The notes: generated by a model not told the origin, from the letters alone. A stretch of 58,061 nucleotides of DNA from JACPPO01 sp965262505 (GCA_965262505.1 CBDHFM010000007.1:1-58061); one strand, 5' to 3'. Shown: positions 9,568 to 19,913, counted from the first letter of the stretch. Made by a program: numbers and translations.

Positions 9568-10323
9568 TTCGACACTCCTCCTGCGAGTACTCTCTCGCAA
9601 TCAAGTGTCCAAGGAAACCCTGGGGCGCAGGAGTTTCTTCCTCAGGGGAGGCCTCGCCGTTGGCGACGTCTATGTAGACAGCACCATTGTCTATGGCAAG
9701 GCTTTCCTGGATGCGGTCGAGGCAGAAAAAAAGGCGAATTGGCCGCGGATTGTGTTCGCGCCGTCGGCAATCGAGTACGTCCACAAACACCTTGGCTACT
9801 ACGGCTCTGTCGAAAGCGCGCCGGCGAATCGCCACATCTTCATTGACGAAGACGGGGAGTGGGTTCTCGACTACCTGGAAGATGTTTGGCAGGACCTCAC
9901 TGAGCCACCAATATTCGACTGGCTCAAGAAACACCACGACGTCGTGGCACAGAAGCTCAAGGAATTCGCCTCGAACGCCAAGATTCTGGCCAAGTACCAG
10001 TGGGTCGCACGCTACCACAACCATACCTGTGCGCGTCTCCCCGGATGCGAGGAGTACGTACTCGACGTGCGGTCTTTCTCTCTAAAGCGTCTTGAAGACG
10101 ACGAGGAGGTGCTACGTCTGCATCGGGACCGACGCTGACAGGGAAGGCATTGTCACCCGCACCGACTTCTGGCCATGGGCCGCGAGGAAAAATTTACTCG
10201 TCGCAGATAAACCGAGGATCGACGGGGCGTAGAGGCGCCGCTGGAACCACACCCCCCCCCGTCAATGCGATCCGTGAGACCTTCAGCACGAACAGTGAGA
10301 TCGCTGATTTTGTGAACCAGAGA

Positions 10324-10446
10324 AAGGTGTCGAGTTGGCGTATGCCCTAGCCTCACGTCAGGGAGAGGGCGTTGGTCTGTCAGAATAGAGTTTTAATTTG
10401 GATTAATGGACGCACTTAGCCCAGGGTTAAAGAGTTCTTCCTGACA
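10324..10446 (-). repeat. 123-bp repeat A (inverted relative to 48291-48413)
   Basis: Read on the minus strand from 10446 it starts TGTCAGGAAGAACTCTTTAA and matches 48291-48413 on the plus strand closely over about 120 bp. The first 70 bp form a unit bounded by TGTCAG and CTGACA. The two copies bracket 37.8 kb in inverted orientation. The nature of the unit (element end or small miniature transposon) is unknown. Confidence 0.7.
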
Positions 10447-10999
10447 GACTAGATGCAGGAGCGCCGCGACCGATATTAGTGCAGTAGGACCTGTCGTTAC
10501 GTATCGCAATCATCCGGTCGAGCTGCGATGGGAACTCGACGGCGAAGATCTGCTGCTAGCCATAGATACCGACCTGCCGGACGAAGGCGAGTTGTCGGTG
10601 TCGCGGTCGTACTACGAGGTCGGCAACGATGCCGAGTACGCGAGGGACTACCTGAGCGTGTTCGAGCCGGTGTCCCGCTGGCGGGAGCCACGCCTGATTC
10701 CGCTCGATGCGGACGCGTGGCGGGCAGATCTCGCAGCACATCAGAGCCGCATGGCGGAGATCGCGGCAGCGGAACGACAGGTGGGCGTCGTCCCGGCTGA
10801 AGATACGGTCGCCTTCGAGGTCGCCAGCATCGCCGACGACGTGGAGATTCGCGCGGTTCTGCATCTAAATCAGGACGATCCGCGATTCGGAGGGCGGGGA
10901 AACCCGAATCTCTCCGGCGCTGCTACCTCACAAAGCGGGACCGCCGGGTTGATCGTGGAAGCGGAAACGACATTCGAGTCTCCCTGGAGTAGTCCTTGA
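10445..10999 (+). pseudogene. N-terminally truncated gene of unknown function
   Basis: An open frame enters from the edge of repeat A and reads ATDISAVGPVVTYRNHPVEL, ELDGEDLLLAIDTDLPDEGE, then RSYYEVGNDAEYARDYLSVF to a stop at 10999. No plausible start lies inside it: the coherent, acidic protein sequence extends upstream of the first TTG/GTG codons to the repeat junction. I infer that the start was lost when the repeat or its parent element arrived. The family is not recognised. Confidence 0.5.
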
Positions 11000-11143
11000 G
11001 AGAATCGGTGGACAGCGAGCCTGGAAGCAGGCGTCGATATTCCGGTAGCGCCGGCCGCCTACGAAGGTGCCCGAACAGGAGCCCGGTATGATTGATACCC
11101 TCTATGCTCACCCGCGCGTTGACCGACGCTAGAGAGGCCCCCC

Positions 11144-12238
11144 GTGACTATTGCTGACAAATTGGCCGGGCTGGCGCAGCGCGCGCCGGCACTGATCGAG
11201 CACCTTGAAACAGAAGAAGCGACGAAGAACGCCCTGGTGATGCCGTTCATCGCCGCGCTTGGGTACGATGTCTTCAACCCCCGCGAGGTCGTCCCGGAGT
11301 TCCACGCTGATATCGGCACGAAGAAGGGCGAGAAGGTGGATTACGCCATCCTTCGCGAGGGCGCGCCCTCGATCCTCATCGAGTGCAAGAAGATCAACGT
11401 CAGCTTGGGGAACGCGGAGACCAATCAGCTCTATCGCTACTTCACCGCTACCAGGGCCCGGATCGGCGTGGTCACCAACGGCGTCCAGTACAACTTCTAT
11501 ACCGACCTGGACGCGGCCAACAAGATGGACAGTAGCCCGTTTCTCTCAGTGGATTTACTCGACCTTCGCGACACGACCGTAGCCGAACTCAATGCGCTGA
11601 GCCGCGACGCATTCAACATCGATTTCATACTTGAGAACGCGGGGCGCCTCAAGTATCTGGCGAGCATCAAGGACGTACTCGCGGCGCAGCTCAGTGAACC
11701 AGACGAGGAGTTCACCCGGTTCTTCTTCGCGCGCGTCGCGCCAGGTGAGCAGTTTAGAGCGGCGACCCGCGAGCGCTTCAGCGGGATTGTCAGGTTAGCG
11801 TTCCAGGAGTTCCTGAATGAGCGCGTGACCGGACGGCTCCGGTCGGCGCTCCAGCACGAAAATGCCGCGCCGGACGCTGCGGACGCATCAGATGAAGAAT
11901 CTCAGATCGAAACGACGGTGGACGAGCTGCTGGGCTACCACATCGTCAAATCCATTCTGCGTGACACCGTGAAACCAGAGCGGATCATGCATCGTGACAC
12001 CCGCACCTACATGGGGGTCCTGCTTGACGACAACAACAGGAAGCCAATCTGTCGGCTGCACTTCAATCGGAAGCAGCGCTACCTCGGGTTGTTCAACCCA
12101 GAGAAGCAAGAGACGCGGGTCCGGCTCGACGACCTGAACGACATCTTCACCCACGCCGATCGTCTCCGCGCGACCGTTTCCAGCTACGAGGCCCTGGACG
12201 ATGCCAAGTCGCGCGCGGGCGTCACCGACAACCAGTAG
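11144..12238 (+). CDS. Stand-alone HsdR-N-type nuclease domain protein
   Basis: The 364-aa protein starts at GTG 11144 (MTIADKLAGLAQRAPALIEH). It has a type I restriction HsdR N-terminal/COG4748-like nuclease domain with PD-(D/E)XK residues Asp66 (EKVDYAIL) and Glu80-x-Lys82 (LIECKK). The C-terminal third (from about 265) has ELLGYHIVKSIL and RPTCRLHF-like sequence (KPICRLHFNRKQRYLGLFN), a domain typical of these short proteins. It lacks the helicase motors of HsdR, and no hsdM or hsdS lies nearby. Such genes are often in prophages and defence islands. Nuclease activity is inferred from the motif; no target is known. Confidence 0.8.
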   Translation: MTIADKLAGLAQRAPALIEHLETEEATKNALVMPFIAALGYDVFNPREVVPEFHADIGTKKGEKVDYAILREGAPSILIECKKINVSLGNAETNQLYRYFTATRARIGVVTNGVQYNFYTDLDAANKMDSSPFLSVDLLDLRDTTVAELNALSRDAFNIDFILENAGRLKYLASIKDVLAAQLSEPDEEFTRFFFARVAPGEQFRAATRERFSGIVRLAFQEFLNERVTGRLRSALQHENAAPDAADASDEESQIETTVDELLGYHIVKSILRDTVKPERIMHRDTRTYMGVLLDDNNRKPICRLHFNRKQRYLGLFNPEKQETRVRLDDLNDIFTHADRLRATVSSYEALDDAKSRAGVTDNQ

Positions 12239-12308
12239 CCCCCCTGGTAAAACACCAATCACGATAAACATTGACCAGATCTGACATCAGTGCTCCTGGT
12301 TGGACTGG

Positions 12309-13025
12309 TCAGTGAGTGGCACGCGTGTTTTCCTCCTCCTCGCGCGCCTTCGCGAGCGCCGACGCGAAGAGTCCCGTCGGCACCGCGACGATTCCCAGCC
12401 CGAGGAACAGGACGAAGAAGGTGAAGACGCGTCCTCCGGTGGTTATCGGAAACATGTCACCGTAACCAACTGTGGTGAGGGTCACGACCGCCCACCAGAG
12501 GCTGTGGAAGACCGAGGCAAAGTGTTCCGGCTGACGGTCGTGCTCAAAGTAGTAGATCCCGACGGCCGAGAGGAAGATCAAAATCAGGGCGACGTTAAGG
12601 AAGAGGACGAGCTCCTCGCGCACGATGCCGACGGCGCGGCGCAGTCGGCGGACGGCGTCACTGTACCGAGTCAGCTTCAGGATCCGAAGCAACCGCAGTA
12701 ACCGGAATGTTCGCACGGCACGGAGATCGACGCCCGCGGCCAGATAAAACGGCAGGATTGCGACGAGGTCGAGCACGCCGAAGAAGCTGCGGACAAACCG
12801 CCAGCGGGAGTCAGCGACCGCAAGGCGGAGCAGGTACTCACCAGTGAACAGGAGAACGGTCGCGAACTCGATCCAATAGAGCATCGCCGCGGCGGGCGGC
12901 GGGAGATTGGGCAAGGTTTCGATCGAGAACGTGATGAGCGAGACGACGATGAGGGCGAAGACCACCGCATCGAACCAGCGCCCCGCCCTCGTGTCGGATT
13001 GCTCGACCATGCGTTTAAGGTGCAT
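12309..13025 (-). CDS. Voltage-gated potassium channel
   Basis: The 238-aa inner-membrane protein has the full Kv layout: S1-S3 hydrophobic segments, an S4 voltage sensor with regularly spaced Arg (residues 105-120, RTFRLLRLLRILKLTR), S5, the selectivity filter TVGYGD at residues 185-190 and S6. Length and layout match bacterial single-domain ion-transport proteins, which act as tetramers conducting K+. It is a single gene with no obvious operon. It looks intact and host-like rather than mobile. Confidence 0.92.
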   Translation of the reverse strand: MHLKRMVEQSDTRAGRWFDAVVFALIVVSLITFSIETLPNLPPPAAAMLYWIEFATVLLFTGEYLLRLAVADSRWRFVRSFFGVLDLVAILPFYLAAGVDLRAVRTFRLLRLLRILKLTRYSDAVRRLRRAVGIVREELVLFLNVALILIFLSAVGIYYFEHDRQPEHFASVFHSLWWAVVTLTTVGYGDMFPITTGGRVFTFFVLFLGLGIVAVPTGLFASALAKAREEEENTRATH

Positions 13026-13373
13026 CGCAGCATCTTATACGTGCCGATGGCGCATCTCAGCGTTTGAGAATCCTCCGTCCCATGCAGGTCGGCAGCGGCA
13101 CCTGGAACGTGCTGCCTGGGCTGACCTGCCTCGGACAGACCGACGCCTGGTCATGGGGGGCGTAGGCCATCGTGACCGTGCGTCTTGGCGAGAACGAGCA
13201 CGACTACGCGCTCGGCCATCGAGTCTCGACGACCGCGTGGTTCTCAAGGCGGCTCTCCGAGAGCGCCAGCGCCTCGCTGCGGCTGGGCGTCGACAGGAGG
13301 GGAAACATCTCTGGCACCGACCCAGGGCTGCGGAGGCGTAAGGCTCGCCGACACCGACAATGCCGACGCTGCA
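13026..13373. other. No recognisable gene
   Basis: Short GC-rich frames occur on both strands, with no conserved protein visible. The stretch separates the channel gene from repA and resolvase debris. Confidence 0.35.
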
Positions 13374-13450
13374 GCCGCGCCATGAGGCCCAGGTCGGCGT
13401 CGGCCGCGCTCGCGCCGACGAGCTGCGTCACCTGGTCGAGCTAGGTAACA
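13374..13450 (-). pseudogene. repA relic 1
   Basis: The minus strand reads VTQLVGASAADADLGLMARL, nearly the same as the repA N-terminal relic at 31136 (VTQLVGASEADPELGFMARL) and related to the intact repA at 56900. Only about 25 codons remain. Confidence 0.65.
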
Positions 13451-13477
13451 CACGCGCTCGACGTCTGCAAGACATAG

Positions 13478-13558
13478 AATCCGACACGGGATACGACACA
13501 CGGCGGCGCGGGCTGGGCGGCGTCTTCGCTCTTATGTCGCAAACGGCCGTTTACGACA
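13478..13558. promoter_or_regulatory. Probable res site of the serine resolvase
   Basis: A near-perfect 24-bp palindrome (13535-13558; half-sites TGTCGCAAACGG and CCGTTTACGACA) lies immediately before the resolvase ATG. CGACAC-containing half-sites occur at about 13478-13500. This is the expected arrangement of res subsites upstream of a resolvase. Related palindromes occur at 19914-19941 and 40407-40436, and a half-site near 33635. Confidence 0.6.
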
Positions 13559-13559
13559 C

Positions 13560-14166
13560 ATGCTGATTGGCTACGCCCGGGTCTCGAAGGCAGACGGCTC
13601 CCAGTTGCTTGACCTGCAGCGCGACGCCCTGCGGGCCGCGGGCGTCGACGCCGTCCACGTCTACCACGACTTCGCGTCTGGCGTACGCGACGACAGGCCG
13701 TGGCTCAACAGTTGCGTGCGCGCGCTCCGGACGGGCGACGTGCTCGTCGTCTGTACGCTCGACCGCCTCGGCCGCACCCTCGCCCACCTGGTCAACACCG
13801 TGCAGGACCTGTCGGCCCGCGGCGTGGGCCTGCGGGTGCTCACCGGGCAAGGCGCGCAGATCGACACCACCACCACCGCCGCCGGTCGCCTCGTGTTCGG
13901 CATCTTCGCGGCGCTGGCCGAGTTCGAGCGGGAGCTGATTCGCGAACGCACCAGGGCCGGGCTCACGGCCGCGCGGCCGCAACGGCGGCAGGACGTTCGC
14001 GCTGTCGAAAGCCCAGGTGCGGCTGGCCCAGGCCGCGATGGCGCACCGCGACACCTCCGTGTCCGCGTTCTGCCGCGAACTCGGGATCAATCCCGTGACG
14101 CTCTACCGGTACGTCGGGCCGCAGGGCGAGCTGCGCGAGCCAGGCGAGAAGGTCCTCGCCCCGTGA
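13560..14166 (+). pseudogene. Serine resolvase, frameshifted
   Basis: The N-terminal catalytic domain is intact: LIGYARVSKADGSQLLDLQ with the nucleophile Ser, then CTLDRLGRTLAHLVN and AEFERELIRERTRAGL. After about 13975 the correct frame is lost; the next frame encodes the HTH domain (GRTFALSKAQVRLAQAAM, FCRELGINPVTLYRYV) and ends EPGEKVLAP at 14166. One missing base in the GC run near 13970-13978 explains the break. In the intact state it would be a Tn3-type/Hin-like small serine recombinase of about 200 aa acting at the palindrome just upstream. Fragments of similar genes lie at 27874, 29349 and 33650. Confidence 0.85.
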
Positions 14167-14185
14167 CCCGTGTGTGCTGCGTGAC

Positions 14186-15334
14186 ATGAGCGAGCAGTCC
14201 GCGTTTGAGCGCGTCGTGGCGTCGTTGTACGCCGCCATGCTCGACGACACCCACTGGCCGGCCACCTCGGCCCTGATTGACGAGGCCTGCGGCATCGCGG
14301 GCAATGCCCTCCTGGTCGGCGAAGGCCCGCCGGACGACCTCCGGGTCCTCTTCGTCGGGCTCTACTACCGCGGGCAGCGCCGCACCGATTTGGAGCGTGA
14401 GTACCTCGACGTCTACCATCCCATCAACGAAGGCATCCCGCGCCTGCGGCAACTGCCCGACGGCCATCTGGTGCCGATCAAAGACCTGTACACGGCCGAG
14501 GAGCTGAAAACCTCGCGGGCCTACAACGAGGCCTTACTCCGGGGCCAGTATCAGCAGGGCGTGAACGTGCTCCTGGCCGGGCCGGGGGGCGCCCGCATGA
14601 CCTGGTCGCTCGCGGATCCCGTCGTCTCGGAGGGCTGGGGGTCGTCGCAGATCGCGATGGTCCGGCGGCTCACGCCTCACATCCGTCAATTCATCCGCGT
14701 CCGGCAGGCGCTGGTCCGCGCCCAGGCGGGGGACACGACCGTGACCGCCCTGCTCGAGAACCCTCGGATCGGCGTCCTCCACCTGGACCGGCGGGGGCGG
14801 ATCCTGGCGGCGAATGACCGCGCCCGGAGCCTCCTCCGACAGGGTGAGGAGTTATCGGATGAGGCGGGGGTGTTGCAGGCCCGCGCGCCGGACGACCAGG
14901 GCCGTCTGGCGCGGCTGGTGGCGGAGGCGCTACCGACCTCCGGTGCGGTCCAGGTCAGTGGATCGATGCAGCTGGGCCGCGTGTCCGGGTTGCCCCCGTT
15001 CGTGGTGCACATCAAACCCGTGGGGGTCCCGCAACCGGACTACGGCGCACGGCCCGTCGCGGCGCTGGTCCTGATTGTCGAGCCGGGGCGCCATCCGCGT
15101 CTCGATCCCGCCCTGGTAGCCAGGCCCCTGAGGCTGACGCCGGCCGAGAGTCAGGTGGCGGCCTTGTTGGCCGACGGCAAAACCGTGCGCGACATCGCCC
15201 TGGCGACCGGACGCCGGGAAAGCACAATCCGCTCGCATGTGAAGCACATGCTCGCCAAGCACGGTCTGTCGCGGCAGGCGGACCTGGTGCGCCTGGTGCT
15301 GTCGCTGGTCAGCGCGCCAGAGTTCCGGGGCTGA
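14186..15334 (+). CDS. LuxR-family transcriptional regulator
   Basis: The 382-aa protein starts at ATG 14186 (MSEQSAFERVV). The N-terminal 180 residues are of unknown fold, the middle (NPRIGVLHLDRRGRILAAND) resembles a PAS domain, and the C-terminus is a typical LuxR HTH: RLTPAESQVAALLADGKTVRDIA and STIRSHVKHMLAKHGLSRQADL. This layout (sensor-PAS-LuxR) is common in GC-rich bacteria. No receiver phosphorylation site is visible. The next gene downstream in the same direction is the large surface protein, separated by a strong hairpin, so a regulatory link is possible but unproven. Confidence 0.88.
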   Translation: MSEQSAFERVVASLYAAMLDDTHWPATSALIDEACGIAGNALLVGEGPPDDLRVLFVGLYYRGQRRTDLEREYLDVYHPINEGIPRLRQLPDGHLVPIKDLYTAEELKTSRAYNEALLRGQYQQGVNVLLAGPGGARMTWSLADPVVSEGWGSSQIAMVRRLTPHIRQFIRVRQALVRAQAGDTTVTALLENPRIGVLHLDRRGRILAANDRARSLLRQGEELSDEAGVLQARAPDDQGRLARLVAEALPTSGAVQVSGSMQLGRVSGLPPFVVHIKPVGVPQPDYGARPVAALVLIVEPGRHPRLDPALVARPLRLTPAESQVAALLADGKTVRDIALATGRRESTIRSHVKHMLAKHGLSRQADLVRLVLSLVSAPEFRG

Positions 15335-15775
15335 CAGCCGCCGCCGCCGACCTCGTCTGCCGTGCCGTAAGTTCCTGAGAAACGGGCAAAAAACCGCCAC
15401 ATATCCCCAATGTTGGGGTCGCCCGCCTGCACGCGATTCGCCTAATCTTTCATCCATCGTGCAACGGCCCCGCCGGGAGCAGCCCCGGCGGGGCCGTTCC
15501 TCTCACGCCAGATCAGACGTGCTGGCGTGTCGACGGGACCACCGTGCGTGTCAAGGGCCGGTGGTGCTACCTCTGCGTCAGGTCCTGCGAGGCGGTTGCA
15601 AAGGTCCGGGCCAAAGTCGATCGTGGTGCCGGTGGCGTTGATGGCGCGGTGAACGTCGACGGCACGGCTTTTTTCGGCGGGGGACACAGATGTTTTCAAG
15701 CACGGAGGGGTCGTTGAGTATGCAGCCACGCGAACAGGGTGACACGGGTGTTGATGTCGGAAGCAATGAGCTCTT
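15335..15775. other. Intergenic region before surface protein gene
   Basis: Apart from the hairpin at 15463-15498 I see no gene. The stretch should hold the promoter of the surface-protein gene. Confidence 0.4.
15463..15498. terminator. Perfect 15-bp hairpin
   Basis: AACGGCCCCGCCGGG (15463-15477) pairs perfectly with CCCGGCGGGGCCGTT (15484-15498) across a 6-nt loop. It lies 130 bp after the luxR stop. There is no U-run after it, so it may be an incomplete terminator or an RNA processing structure. Confidence 0.6.
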
Positions 15776-18700
15776 ATGACTTATTCGCACGTGAGGTATG
15801 CCGAAACTGGATTGGTTCAGGAGATGCGTGACGACGTACGTGTCGTATATGGACCGAGCGTAAATCCGCCAGAGTCCCGCGCGCTGCACACCCTAGCAGC
15901 CACATTCCTCCTGGCTTTCGCCATGCTGTTTGCCGCGGCCCTCCCCGCGCAAGCCCAGACCACGATCTGGTCGGCCACGCTGGATCCGCTAGTCACATTC
16001 TCAGGGGACCCCGTACCGCTGGGCTGCGACAACACTTCGGGTGCCACCTGGCAATGTTCCAATTCGGACAGGCTGAGCGACGACGACTTCACCGATGACG
16101 GTATGACCTACGCGGTCACTAAATTTTTCACTAAGAACGGAGTCTTGACATTTAGGCTCGATACGGGTGCCACAGCCGCCACACAGGGTCTGACACTGGT
16201 GATTGACAGCGAGGCATTCGTCCTGAAGGAGGCCGACCGGATCAACGGCGGCAAGACTCAATGGAAGTGGAATAACACCACCCTGAGTTGGACTGCCGGG
16301 ACCGACGTCGCCGTGTCGCTCGTTGTGACCGACGCTCCCGCCACCGGCCAGCCGACGATTTCCGGTGGGGCGCAGGTGAGCAAGACGCTGACGGCGGCGA
16401 CGGACGACATCGAGGACCTGGATGGGCTGCCGACGACCCCCACGTTCACCTACCAGTGGGTGCGGGTGGACGGCCTCACCGACACCGACATCCCAGGGGC
16501 GACCTCCGAAACCTACACGCTGACCGCGTCCGACATGGGCAAGCAGATCAAGGTGAAGGTGAGCGTCACCGACTCCCGGGGCCACGCCGAGGGCCCGCTC
16601 ACGAGCGACGCGTATCCCCGGAACGGGACAGTGACAGTGGTGGTGTTGCCGGGCCCCTGTCCCGCGGTCAACGACTGGTGCGCGACGATGACGGTGGCAG
16701 ACGCCGAAGGCGACGGCCGTTTGCTCGGGTATGAGTATGACAAGTTCGGCTCGCTCGACGACGACCAGATCGAAGACGGCGACGAAGAATTCAACGTCTG
16801 GACGGTGCACACCTATAAGGAACTGTCCCGTGCTTACTTTTACTTCGGCTCCATACCGCGGGTGCCGCGCGGCACGGTGGTCACCGTTGGCGAGCACACG
16901 TTTACAACGGACATGGAGTCGGATGACGGCAGCACGGGCGATTTATGGCACTATCCCGCCGGCGAGTTGCCCCCCGGCCTGGTCTGGTCGGACGGCCAGG
17001 ACGTCAGGGTCAGTCTCGTGTTGGGGAGCTCGGCACCTGCCCTCTCGATCGCGGACGCCAGCGCCGCCGAGAACGACGGCCACCTCATGTTCGATGTCAC
17101 GCTCTCACCAGCTTCGCCGCACACGGTGAAGGTCGACTTCGAGACGACTTCGGGAGGCACCGCCACCGAAGGCGTCGACTACTGGCCGCACGTCTACACC
17201 CACGTCATTCCGTATGGAGAGACGACCGCGCAGATGGGCTTCGCGCTCATTGAGGACGCGGTCAACGCCGCCGGCGAGACGGTGATGGTCAGGCTCAGCA
17301 ACGCGCGCGAGTTCGATGCCTACGGCAACGTAATTAGGGTGCTCAACATCGCGACCGCCGAGGCGACGGGAACGATCACCGCGCCGGCGACCACGACCAC
17401 CACGACCGACGTGCCGGGTCTGACCATTCGGATCCGAGACGCGACCGGGGACGAGGACGACGGATATCTCGATTTCAAAGTCAGGCTCTCGCGGAAGTCT
17501 ACCGACCTTGTGTGTTACGACTTCGAGACCATCTCGGGCGGCAGCGCCACGGAAGGAACGGACTACCTCAAGATCCCGAAAGCCTCGTACTGGATGCAGA
17601 TCGGAAAACGGGTGGACAAGCCCTTCGTCCGCCTCATCGACGACTCGATAAACGACAACGGCGAGACCGTGAAGGTCAAGATCAGCAATGCACACCTGTG
17701 CGATGACCCGTCCCAGACGGTCTCCATCACGAGGGACGAGGCGACCGGAACAATCAGGAACAGCGACCCGCTGCCGCAGGCTTTGATGGCGCGGTTTGGG
17801 CGGACGGCGGCCGTGCACGTGGTCGAGCACGTCGAGGAGCGGCTGGCGGCGCCGCGCGAGGTAGGTCTCGAGGCCCAGGTGGCCGGGCGGCAGCTGCGGC
17901 CGGGCATGGCGCGCGAACTGGCGCTCGACGTCCTGAGCCAGCTCGGATCGTCGGCTGGCAGGCACGCCCCGGGCGCGGGCTCCCCCGGTGCGCGGTCCGG
18001 CTCCCCGATGGGCGCGGCGGCCGGGTCGATCGGCCTGGCCGCAGGGATGGGCGGTCCCGCCGGTGGTGGGATGGGCGTGGCGGCGGATCGGATGAACGGG
18101 ATGGCCCGCTCGTCCGGCGGGCTGTTCGACGGCGGCCTGAGCTCGATGGGCCTGGGCGGCGAGAATCTGCTCACCAGCTCGTCCTTCGCGCTCACCCGCG
18201 AAACACGCCAGGGCGGCATCCTCTCGTTCTGGAGCCGGGGCGCCCGGTCGTCGTTCGCCGGCCGCGAGGAGGCGCTGTCGCTGGGCGGTGACGTGCGCAC
18301 GACGATGGTCGGGGCCGACTACGCGAAGGGGCCGCTGGTGACGGGTCTGTCACTGTCGAACAGCCGGGGGCTGGGCGAGTACGCCGGCGTCACCGGCGGG
18401 CAGGTGGCGTCGGCCGTGACCGGCCTCTACCCGTGGCTGGGGTACACACTGTCGGACCGGGTGTCGGTGTGGGGCGTGACCGGCTACGGGAAGGGGGCCC
18501 TGACGTTGACGCCGGGCGAGGGAGCGGCGCTCACGAGCGGGCTGTCGATGGCGATGGCGGCCGCCGGGACGCGGGGCGCGTTGGTGGCCGGGGGCGCGCG
18601 CGGCTTCGAGCTGGCGTTCAAGGCCGATGCCCTGTGGGTCGGCACGTCGATCGACGGCGTCGAAGGACCCGGTGGCAATTTGGGGGCGACCGCGGCGGCG

Positions 18701-19238
18701 GTGACCCGGTTCCGGACGGGGCTGGAGGGCGCGCGGGGCTACACGCTCGCCGGCCGGCTGTCACTCAGGCCGAGCGTCGAGGTCGGGCTGCGGCACGACG
18801 GCGGGGACGCCGAGACCGGCGCCGGCCTGGACGTCGGCGGCGGGCTGGTGGTGTCGGATACGTCGACCGGGCTGGCCGTCGACCTGCGGGTGCGGATGCT
18901 GGTAATGCACCAGGCCGACGGGTTCTCCGAGCGGGGCCGAGGCGATGTGGGGCCGGGAGACGATGGCGGGGATGGCCAACGGCGGCCTCGCGTCAGGCAA
19001 CCGCCTCGACGGTGAGGTCGGCTACGGGCTGCCGGTGGGAAGCCGCTTCGTGGGGACGCCGCGGGTCGGCGTCAGCACCTCGGAGTACGGACGGGACTAT
19101 CGGATCGGCTACGGCCTCGGGGTGCTCGACCGGGAGCGTCTGAACCTCGAGCTTGGCGTCGACGCCCACCGCCGTGAGAGTCCGATGCGGGACGGCACGG
19201 ACAACGGGTTCCTCGGCCGGGCCACGATGCGCTGGTAG
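15776..19238 (+). pseudogene. Calx-beta surface protein with autotransporter barrel, broken
   Basis: The first 1079 codons have a signal peptide (LAATFLLAFAMLFAAALPAQA, cleavage before QTTIW), an Ig-like stretch (GQPTISGGAQVSKTLTA), two Calx-beta-type repeats (SIADASAAENDGHLMFDV; ETTSGGTATEGVDYWP and its second copy ETISGGSATEGTDYLK), a Gly/Ala linker and an autotransporter-like beta barrel. Near 18940, after VMHQADGFSERG, the reading frame changes; the true C-terminus continues in the other frame as GAEAMWGRETMAGMA and ends LGRATMRW at 19238, with the terminal aromatic residue expected of outer-membrane beta barrels. Strands expected between these segments are missing, so an out-of-frame deletion at the repeated GAGCGGGG-like sequence is likely, not just an indel. 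It would be a Ca2+-binding surface adhesin. Confidence 0.75.
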
Positions 19239-19455
19239 CGGCGGCGCCAGGCACGCACGCACCGCGGCCGCGCGCGCCGAGATTTTCACACCGACACGCG
19301 CGCGTCCCGCGGGTTCTCGATCTCGTGCGATCGCGCAGGGGTCGGGATCCGTGGGTGCGTGATCGCAGCCCACCGGGCCGCGGGCCTCCTGCCTCCCACG
19401 TCACGCCACGTCGCCTCCTCACCCGGCGCCGGCGTCGCGGCAGCGGCGACCAGGC

Positions 19456-19729
19456 GTGAGCGCCAGAGCCGGGCTGTGGCGCACGGTGCGCTGCCGCGGG
19501 GCGGGGTGCGAGACGGTGTTCTTCCTCTGTGGGTCCTGCTACCGGGGGCAGGCCTACTGTTGGGATCGCTGCCGCGCGCCCGCGCAACGCCGCCACGCGA
19601 ACGCCCGGCATCAGCGCAGCGAGGAAGGCCGGCTTGATCACCGGGACCGCCAACGGGCCTACCGCGCGCGATGTCGCCTCCGGCGCGTGACGGATACACC
19701 TTCCACTCGGCCCCCTCGATCCACAACCA
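19456..19729 (+). pseudogene. Small Cys-rich protein gene cut by Tn3 element
   Basis: The frame starts near 19456 and gives CRGAGCETVFFLCGSCYRGQ and AYCWDRCRAPAQRRHANARH, three Cys pairs typical of a small treble-clef-like zinc protein often seen next to transposase genes, then a basic tail (RAYRARCRLRRVTD). The frame enters the inverted repeat of the Tn3-family element at 19730, so the 3' end is lost. The function is unknown. Confidence 0.5.
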
Positions 19730-19913
19730 AGGGTATCAGGCAGATCGGTGGGATTTTGCACGCTAAGCGGGGCGCTTGTGGCGAGCGGTGAGGTCCGGTC
19801 TCGTTGTCGCAGAAGTCCCGCGACCTCGTAGAATCGCCACACTGGCTTTGTGCGACAGGTCTTTGCAACGCGATCGGCGTCCTGATCACGCCTCTTGGGC
19901 CTTCGACGGCACC

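Larger units (their letters stand above)
8260..9632 (-). mobile_element. Intact IS3-family element, copy 2
   Basis: The element is 1373 bp and flanked by GTTT at 8256-8259 and 9633-9636. The ends are imperfect inverted repeats: TGTAGCGCCCCAGGGTTC at 8260 and, on the other strand from 9632, TCCTGCGCCCCAGGGTTT. It carries orfA and orfB on the minus strand. It is the reference for truncated copies at 4845-5680 and 26511-26820 and for the 96-bp derivative at 47155-47250. Confidence 0.9.
7919..10138 (+). pseudogene. Cyclase-like gene split by an IS3 element
   Basis: The 5' part (GTG 7919 to 8259) encodes VVAYFDLLGFTQQIR and later SAFSDNVVMAYP, ending AFAFEGF. The 3' part resumes at 9637 with FLRGGLAVGDVYVDSTIVYGK and runs to 10138. 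Removing 8260-9632 and one copy of the 4-bp duplication GTTT restores an open frame reading EGFFLRGG, about 280 aa. FDLLGF and FSDN resemble the two metal-binding acidic segments of class III nucleotide cyclases, and RGGLAVGDVY is typical of a family of cyclase-like proteins of unknown role. The function is not established. The insertion looks recent, because both halves are otherwise intact. Confidence 0.75.

Noticed and set aside
10240..10265. Run of C bases (ACACCCCCCCCCC-like)
   Set aside because: A possible slippage site, but no coherent gene crosses it.
15463..15498. Reading the hairpin as an integron attC site
   Set aside because: The stem is a perfect palindrome without the extrahelical bases and GTT/AAC core spacing of attC, and no cassette integrase is present.
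18433..19143. Alternative plus-strand frame inside the autotransporter barrel
   Set aside because: It is a GC-rich shadow; only the stretch after 18945 in the neighbouring frame carries the barrel end.
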